A stretch of 10,204 bases of DNA, taken from assembly GCA_902478055.1 (NCBI GenBank), contig CABSJL010000032.1, positions 1 to 10,204 of the forward strand, written 5' to 3'. Under the pieces are notes generated by a model, which made no database searches, was not told the DNA's origin, and worked only from the letters and a program-made list of their open reading frames with translations. This document shows positions 5,944 through 10,204 of the stretch, one piece after another. Source of the DNA: an uncultured Veillonella sp. (GTDB lineage: Bacteria > Bacillota > Negativicutes > Veillonellales > Veillonellaceae). The translations under genes and the position numbers were made by a program. The number at the start of each line of letters is the position of its first letter. The stretch's first letter is position 1.

Positions 5944-5966
5944 GGACTGCCTAGCAGTCCCTTTTT
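5944..5966 (+). terminator. Intrinsic terminator of the holin-like peptide mRNA
   Basis: GGACTGC (5944-5950), loop CTA, GCAGTCC (5954-5960) and then CTTTTTCTTC form a compact 7-bp stem with U tract. It lies beyond the antisense promoter, so an mRNA from about 5647 to about 5967 (320 nt) would contain the complement of the whole antisense RNA. Confidence 0.85.
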
Positions 5967-6019
5967 CTTCTCTTAATATGAAGGTTATAATTTTGAACAG
6001 CAAATTTGTTATACGCCTT

Positions 6020-6211
6020 GTACTGCGTAAAATATAATTCACTATGTTTGAGTAGCTTATCCATAACTATATTTTCATAAAAGAAAACCCCGCATCGATC
6101 CGACTTACGAGGTCAAGGCCCTAGGCCGCAGACCTGATACGTATGGAGGAGAGATGCGGGGTTTCTTTTATCACTTAGTTAAGAAAAGTGAATTATATTT
6201 TGTAGTACTGC
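6020..6211. repeat. Nested inverted-repeat element flanked by 7-bp direct repeats (possible MITE)
   Basis: A perfect 15-bp inverted repeat, AAAATATAATTCACT at 6029-6043 and its complement at 6187-6201, encloses a second inverted repeat of 19-20 bp (6077-6096 with 6153-6171). A 6-bp pair (TAACTA at 6064-6069, TAGTTA at 6176-6181) lies between them. The heptamer GTACTGC occurs just outside both outer arms (6020-6026 and 6205-6211), in the position of a target-site duplication. The element encodes no protein of note. The inner part is clearly GC-richer than its surroundings. A miniature inverted-repeat transposable element is one reading; a structured RNA or compound terminator between the peptide gene and narK is the other. 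No second copy is present in this window. Confidence 0.5.
6077..6171. terminator. Large branched hairpin, likely bidirectional terminator
   Basis: The arms ATAAAAGAAAACCCCGCATC (6077-6096) and 6153-6171 pair over 19 bp with a single bulged A. The CCCCGCATC core is followed by T-rich sequence on both strands, so it could end narK transcripts from the right and any readthrough from the left. Unlike a simple terminator it has a structured apex: AGGTC/GACCT (6110-6114, 6131-6135), TACG/CGTA (6106-6109, 6140-6143) and a terminal GGCC-CTA-GGCC (6117-6127). The apex makes it a candidate for a stable RNA domain. Confidence 0.6.
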
Positions 6212-6216
6212 CCAGT

Positions 6217-6252
6217 GAACGTAAATTTTCTGTTCCAGAAAATTATACGTTC
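6217..6252 (-). terminator. Hairpin overlapping the narK stop codon
   Basis: GAACGTAAATTTTCTG (6217-6232) pairs with 6236-6252 over 16 bp with one bulge and a 3-nt loop. On the minus strand this includes the last codons and stop (6245-6243) of narK. No U tract follows on the minus strand (ACTGGGCAG comes next), so it may protect the mRNA 3' end or act with the larger hairpin at 6077-6171. Confidence 0.5.
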
Positions 6253-7580
6253 ATATTCGCGCTTTTACGCACATAGAACCAGTAGCATACTGCTACAGTT
6301 ACGATGTTGAAGGCTAACAATACTGCGAAGGCTGGATGGATATTACCGAATGTGGAATATACAAAGCCGAAGATTTTAGGTGTAATGAAAGCACCGTATG
6401 CAGCTACAGCGGCTACGAAGCCTGTGATTAAAGAGGAAAGCAATGGATTGCCGAATACGTGAGGAATCATACGGAATGTAGCACCAGTTGCGAAACCACA
6501 GCATACGAATGTCAATACAGACATAGCAAAGAAGAGTGGGAAGTTGTGCATATCTACACCAACTGCAATCAATGCAGTTGTAGCACATAAACCGAGAAGA
6601 CTCACAAAGGTAACTTTTGTACCGCTGTTGATTTTATCGGCTAACCAACCACCTACAGGACGAAGCGCACCTGCTACAAGTGGGCCTACGAATGCGATAG
6701 AAGCAAATGGAATTTCAGGGAATTCTTTACCTACTAATAGGCCAAGTGCTGCTGCATAACCAGAGAAAGCACCGAAGGAACATGTATAAAGTAATGTAAG
6801 CGCCCAAGTGTGTTTGTTACCAAAGATTTGTACTAGGTTTTTAGGATTTGGTTTTTCTAATGGCAAGTTATCCATGAATCGTGTCATAAGTGCAAGGATA
6901 ACAACGAGTGGTACGATCCACATGAAAGCTGCATTGGCAAGGTATACTGCGTTTCCTTTGATGATAGCTGGTGTTACACCGAATACGCTACCTAGTGCAG
7001 CAGAACCCATAGCGAATGGAGCCAAGAAGTAGATTACAGAAATACCAAGGTTACCAACACCGCCGTTGATACCAAGAGCAGTACCTTTTTCGGATTTAGG
7101 GAAGAAGTTGCCAATGTACGCCATGGAGGACGAGAAGTTGCCGCCCGCTAAACCGATAAGGGTAGTTAAAATCATGAATGTCGTATAAGAAGTTGTTGTA
7201 TCTTGAACGGCAAAGCCAAGCCATACAACAGGAACTAATAAAATAAGTGTAGAAATAAATGTCCAGTTCTTACCACCGATTAAGGCTGGCATATAGGTAT
7301 ATACAAAACGCAATGTAGCACCTACAAGACCTGGCAAGGCAGCTAATGTAAATAATTGATCTGTTGTGAAATTAAAGCCTGCGCCGTTAAGTTGTGCTGC
7401 AATGGTTGCCCACAAGTACCATACGCAGAATGAAAGTGTTAGTGCGATTGTAGAGATAACCAAGTTTTGTTTAGCAATTTTTTTACCAAACTTTTCCCAA
7501 AATTCTGGATTTTCTGGTTGCCAATTAGCTACAATTTCGCTACGGCTTGCCCCTACTTGAGGCATTTTTAGTTCGCTCAT
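6243..7580 (-). CDS. narK: NarK-type nitrate/nitrite transporter (MFS)
   Basis: This inner-membrane protein of the nitrate/nitrite porter family takes up nitrate, or exchanges it for nitrite, to feed cytoplasmic nitrate reductase. The 445 residues show about 12 hydrophobic segments after a polar N-terminal tail of about 38 residues. The nitrate-signature motifs are clear: GGNFSSSMAYIGNFFP through GINGGVGNLG (about 146-179) and GFATGATFRMIP (362-373). R91 (in GATLRFVY) and R307 (in GALRPVGGW) align with the substrate-binding arginines R89 and R305 of E. coli NarK. The start is ATG at 7580-7578 with AAGGAGA (7595-7589) 8 nt upstream. It is divergent from the Crp/Fnr-type regulator, with 356 bp between the start codons, and next to narG across that gene. 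A hairpin spans its stop codon. Whether it prefers proton-driven uptake or nitrite antiport cannot be told. Confidence 0.95.
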   Translation of the reverse strand: MSELKMPQVGASRSEIVANWQPENPEFWEKFGKKIAKQNLVISTIALTLSFCVWYLWATIAAQLNGAGFNFTTDQLFTLAALPGLVGATLRFVYTYMPALIGGKNWTFISTLILLVPVVWLGFAVQDTTTSYTTFMILTTLIGLAGGNFSSSMAYIGNFFPKSEKGTALGINGGVGNLGISVIYFLAPFAMGSAALGSVFGVTPAIIKGNAVYLANAAFMWIVPLVVILALMTRFMDNLPLEKPNPKNLVQIFGNKHTWALTLLYTCSFGAFSGYAAALGLLVGKEFPEIPFASIAFVGPLVAGALRPVGGWLADKINSGTKVTFVSLLGLCATTALIAVGVDMHNFPLFFAMSVLTFVCCGFATGATFRMIPHVFGNPLLSSLITGFVAAVAAYGAFITPKIFGFVYSTFGNIHPAFAVLLAFNIVTVAVCYWFYVRKSANMNV

Positions 7581-7712
7581 TTTGAACTTCTCCTTACTGA
7601 AAAACTATACATGCAATGAAGACAAGGAAGATACAACTAGGGTTCTTTGTATATAAATATTGCAATCTATAATAAAAACTATAGAAAATATTCGATTAAG
7701 TGAAAGAACTGA

Positions 7713-7757
7713 GTTATAATTATTGTATCAACAAAATTTGCAATGTCTTATATCACA
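7713..7757 (-). promoter_or_regulatory. Candidate narK promoter with Crp-like half-site
   Basis: On the minus strand TATAAC (7718-7713) is a fair -10. Upstream, TGTGA (7757-7753) starts a degenerate Crp-type site whose second half is poor (ACATT, 7746-7742). Its centre is about 43 bp from the predicted start. Between them TTGT-ATCA-ACAA (7723-7734) is a short palindrome in the -35 region. The site is weaker than the one facing the other way, so this call is tentative. Confidence 0.3.
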
Positions 7758-7789
7758 AATATATTATATATTGTAAAAATTTTTGTGAA

Positions 7790-7839
7790 TGTGACATAAA
7801 ACACACATATTCTGAAATTAATAAGTTATAATAATCTTG
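7790..7839 (+). promoter_or_regulatory. Class II Crp-type promoter of the regulator gene
   Basis: TGTGA-N6-ACACA occupies 7790-7805, centred at 7797.5. A perfect TATAAT follows at 7827-7832, with no recognisable -35, and predicts a start near 7839. The centre-to-start distance is therefore 41.5 bp, the classic class II position for Crp/Fnr-family activators. It lies upstream of the Crp-type gene at 7937, which suggests autoregulation. An additional TATAAT at 7856-7861 has only a badly spaced TTGTAT upstream. Confidence 0.55.
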
Positions 7840-7936
7840 TATATACATGAAAGTATATAATACATGTACTTTTACTATAAATAGATTAGTATAACTAATG
7901 GATTTTATCTTAAAAGTACAATGGAGTGGTGATGGT

Positions 7937-8623
7937 ATGGATAAAAATTTAATTAACCAATTGCTTGCTTTGCCGGGCGAGGAACTCCATCTTAAAAAAG
8001 GTGATTTTCTCTTCCATGAGGGGGACAAGGCAGAACACTTTTACGTAGTAGTAAAAGGTAGAATGAGCATTAAGAAGTTCGAAGCTAGTGGGCACATTTT
8101 TGCATTGCGTCTAGTAGGGCCGAATAATGTAATTGGTGAGGTTCCGTTGTATGAGGAGAACACAAAAACATATGTGTTCAACGCCATTGCTCGGGAGGAT
8201 TGCTCTGTTTATTCTATTCGCTATGATTTGTTAGAGGCTGCTATTGCAAAAGACCATTCATTGGCCATTGCAATGATGAAGATTTATACATTACATATGC
8301 GACGTCAACAGGCAAAATACCGAGACTTGCTACTATATGGCAAGAAGGGAGCATTTTATTCTACCTTGTTGCGCTTAGCCAATAGTTATGGTGTAGAGCG
8401 CGAGGATGGTATCTTTATCGATATCGCCCTAACAAATCAAGAGTTGGCTGAATTTGCTGCCACATCAAGAGAAAGTTTAAATCGCATGCTAAGTGAGTTG
8501 CGTAAGTTGGGCTATGTAGCCTATGACAAACACCATCTAGTAATCTGTGATTTTGACGCTTTAATCGGATTGCTTGACTTAGAGGTTGATAATATAGACC
8601 CTAATATTAGTAATATCGAATAA
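7937..8623 (+). CDS. Crp/Fnr-family transcriptional regulator
   Basis: The 228-residue protein has an N-terminal cyclic-nucleotide-binding-like beta barrel (about 15-100, with HEGD, VVVKGRM and GEVPLY), a long dimer helix (about 105-135) and a C-terminal winged helix-turn-helix (about 165-195). The recognition helix reads TSRESLNRMLSEL; R178, E179 and R183 match the Crp residues that read TGTGA, not the E-x-x-S-R pattern of FNR. There is no N-terminal cysteine cluster (only C89 and C204), so it is not an Fe-S oxygen sensor, and the Crp cAMP-binding Arg-Thr/Ser pair is not evident after GEVPLYEEN. The ligand is unknown. I start at ATG 7937, with GGAG at 7923-7926, rather than the ATG at 7898, which has no ribosome binding site. 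Its position between narK and narG implies control of nitrate respiration, an inference. Confidence 0.9.
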   Translation: MDKNLINQLLALPGEELHLKKGDFLFHEGDKAEHFYVVVKGRMSIKKFEASGHIFALRLVGPNNVIGEVPLYEENTKTYVFNAIAREDCSVYSIRYDLLEAAIAKDHSLAIAMMKIYTLHMRRQQAKYRDLLLYGKKGAFYSTLLRLANSYGVEREDGIFIDIALTNQELAEFAATSRESLNRMLSELRKLGYVAYDKHHLVICDFDALIGLLDLEVDNIDPNISNIE

Positions 8624-8634
8624 TAGGATTTTCT

Positions 8635-8671
8635 CCCTTGTGTTAGCTCAGCTAGCATAAGGGATTTTTTT
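8635..8671 (+). terminator. Strong intrinsic terminator between the regulator gene and narG
   Basis: A 13-bp stem (8635-8647 with 8651-8663, two G-U pairs) with a 3-nt loop TCA is followed by A and seven T residues (8665-8671). It begins 11 bp after the regulator stop codon and ends 24 bp before the narG ATG. Those 24 bp hold the narG ribosome binding site and no promoter, so narG mRNA must read through this structure. Confidence 0.9.
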
Positions 8672-8695
8672 GTAGTTTTGAAGGAGGACACGAGA

Positions 8696-10204
8696 TGAGC
8701 TTGTTGTCTCAAAAGTTTAAGTTTCTTCGCAAGAAGAACGTATCTCCAAGCGGCCATCAAATAACTGAAGATGGCGGTCGCGAGTGGGAAAATTTTTATC
8801 GTGATCGTTGGTCTTACGATAAAGTTGTCCGCACAACGCATGGCGTAAACTGTACTGGTTCTTGTAGCTGGAATATCTACGTTAAGAATGGTGTTGTAGC
8901 GTGGGAAAATCAGGCTACTGATTACCCTGAAACACCAGATGATATGCCGGATTACGAACCACGTGGGTGCCCTCGTGGTGCAACATTCTCTTGGTATCTC
9001 TATAGCCCATTGCGCGTAAAATATCCATATGTGCGCGGCGAATTGGCTGAGCTTTGGAGAGAAGCTAAAAAGCATGCTAAGAACCCAATCGAGGCTTGGA
9101 AATCTATCGTAGAAGATCCTGAAAAAGCGAAAAAATACAAATCTGCCCGTGGTATGGGTGGCTTTGTGCGCTCCACATGGGATGAAGCGACAGAAATTAC
9201 TGCCGCATCCTTATTATATACAGCAAAAACATACGGCCCTGACCGCAATGCGGGCTTCTCTGTAATTCCAGCGATGTCCATGTTGTCCTATGCAGCAGGT
9301 GCTCGTTTCCTTAACCTCATGGGCGGTACACCATTGTCCTTCTATGACTGGTATGCCGATTTGCCACCTTCTAGCCCTCAAGTTTGGGGTGAACAAACTG
9401 ATACTCCTGAATCTGGTGACTGGTACAATGCTGGTTACATCATGACTTGGGGTTCCAACGTACCATTGACTCGTACGCCAGATGCTCATTTCTTAACAGA
9501 GGTACGTTACAAAGGTACTAAAGTTGTATCCGTATCCCCTGACTATGCGGAATCCACAACTTCTTCCGATGCTTGGCTCAATGTAAAAGCCGGCACTGAT
9601 GCGGCTCTTGCTATGGCGATGGGTCACGTTATTTTGAAAGAATACTACATCGATAAAGAAACTCCATACTTCAAAGAGTATGCTAAAGAGTTCACTGATA
9701 TGCCATTCCTAGTACGTGTTGAAGACATCAATGGAGCAGTACAACCTGGTCGCTTCTTAAATGCTAAGGATTTAGGTAGTAAAGAAGAAGGCGCCGATTT
9801 CCAAACTGTATTGATTGATGAAGTAACAAACGAGATTGTTATTCCAAACGGTACAATGGGCGATCGTCACACAAATCCACAAAAATGGAACTTACGCCTT
9901 GAAAACCGCGATACAGGGGCTAAAATCGACCCTCGCTTATCCGTGTTTGATCAACGCGAAGATGTGACTGTTGTTAAGTTGCCATACTTTGGCGATGAAG
10001 AGCACGAAGGCGTAATTGAACGTGCTATTCCTACAATTACAGTACAAACTGTAGATGGTCCTGTAAAAGTAACTACTGTATATGACCTTATTCTTGCTAA
10101 CTATGGTATCGACCGTGGTATCGGTGGTGAAGTGGCAACATCTTATACAGATGACACTCCATACACACCTACATGGCAAGAAAAAATCACTGGCGTAAAA
10201 GCAG
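8696..10204 (+). CDS. narG: Respiratory nitrate reductase alpha subunit, N-terminal part (3' end outside window)
   Basis: NarG is the molybdopterin-guanine-dinucleotide subunit that reduces nitrate to nitrite on the cytoplasmic face of the membrane, fed with electrons from quinol through NarI and NarH. The window holds the first 503 codons of about 1,220 or more. H49, C53, C57 and C92 (THGVNCTGSC; RGCPRG) form the FS0 [4Fe-4S] site with its unusual histidine ligand. D222, in SFYDWYADLPP, corresponds to the molybdenum-coordinating aspartate of E. coli NarG. Long stretches such as WGEQTD, SNVPLTRTPDAHF, EVRYKGTK and KWNL closely follow E. coli NarG. The start is ATG 8696 with AAGGAGGA (8681-8688) 7 nt upstream; no Tat twin-arginine is seen, fitting a cytoplasmic protein. 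narH, narJ and narI would be expected beyond the window. A terminator lies just upstream. Confidence 0.97.

Noticed and set aside
5978..6037. 19-codon ORF between the toxin terminator and the inverted-repeat element
   Set aside because: No ribosome binding site or promoter, and it runs into the outer arm of the inverted repeat.
5581..6240. tRNA, CRISPR array or known riboswitch in the gene-poor region
   Set aside because: I saw no cloverleaf with a CCA-type acceptor, no regularly spaced repeats, and no match to riboswitch cores I know; the structure found is listed as inverted repeats and hairpins instead.
6154..6276. 40-codon plus-strand ORF starting after GGAGGAGAG and running antisense to the narK end
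   Set aside because: Its start lies in the right arm of a stable hairpin, the spacing to the SD-like sequence is only about 4 nt, the product has no recognisable features and it is antisense to narK.
7718..7736. FNR box (TTGAT-N4-ATCAA) in the narK promoter region
   Set aside because: Only one half-site-like element is present in the TTGT-ATCA-ACAA sequence, and the encoded regulator has Crp-type rather than FNR-type recognition residues.
7898..7936. Earlier ATG start for the Crp/Fnr-type regulator
   Set aside because: No ribosome binding site precedes 7898; GGAG at 7923-7926 serves the ATG at 7937, and the family length fits the shorter form.
8521..9489. Open frames on the minus strand opposite the regulator gene and narG
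   Set aside because: They are shadows of strongly supported genes, with no ribosome binding sites and no family-like sequence.

Overview
The window looks like a chromosomal segment of an AT-rich, diderm anaerobic Firmicute of the Negativicutes, most likely a Veillonella species. This rests on the gene set, the protein character and GTG/TTG starts with strong AGGAG-type ribosome binding sites. No 16S or database match was available, so the assignment is an inference. It holds eight substantial genes, two of them cut by the window edges, plus one 33-residue peptide gene that is easy to miss.

Layout: (1) 3-941, the 3' part of a YhaN/SMC-like ATPase gene. (2) 1105-4671, a tight hemE-hemH-hemY operon (4-nt gap, then 4-nt overlap), followed after a hairpin by hemQ/chdC (4814-5545). 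Together these encode uroporphyrinogen decarboxylase, ferrochelatase, porphyrinogen oxidase and coproheme decarboxylase, the four steps of the coproporphyrin-dependent heme branch. (3) 5581-6240, a 660-bp region without a large gene. It contains a probable type I toxin-antitoxin locus: a 33-residue holin-like peptide with its own sigma70 promoter and an occluded ribosome binding site, opposed by a consensus promoter on the other strand. Next to it is a nested inverted-repeat element of about 190 bp that could be a miniature mobile element or a structured RNA/terminator. (4) 6243-10204, a nitrate respiration cluster: narK on the minus strand, then a divergent Crp/Fnr-family regulator, then the first 503 codons of narG.

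The blocks fit together. Nitrate reductase (NarGHI) normally uses b-type heme in its NarI subunit, which the hem genes could supply. NarK would import nitrate or exchange it for nitrite, and the regulator between narK and narG is placed to control both. Its promoter carries a Crp-like site (TGTGA-N6-ACACA) centred exactly 41.5 bp upstream of the predicted start, a class II activation geometry. Its recognition helix has the Crp-type R-E-x-x-x-R pattern, but FNR cysteines are absent. A strong intrinsic terminator sits only 24 bp upstream of the narG start codon, leaving no room for a promoter, so narG expression must pass through it.

Most worth following: the toxin-antitoxin locus, the nested inverted repeat at 6020-6211, the terminator ahead of narG, the Crp-site geometry, and a 60-residue low-complexity insertion in the porphyrinogen oxidase. 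Two imperfect tandem duplications, each spanning a stop codon (911-974 and 4657-4696), are also notable.
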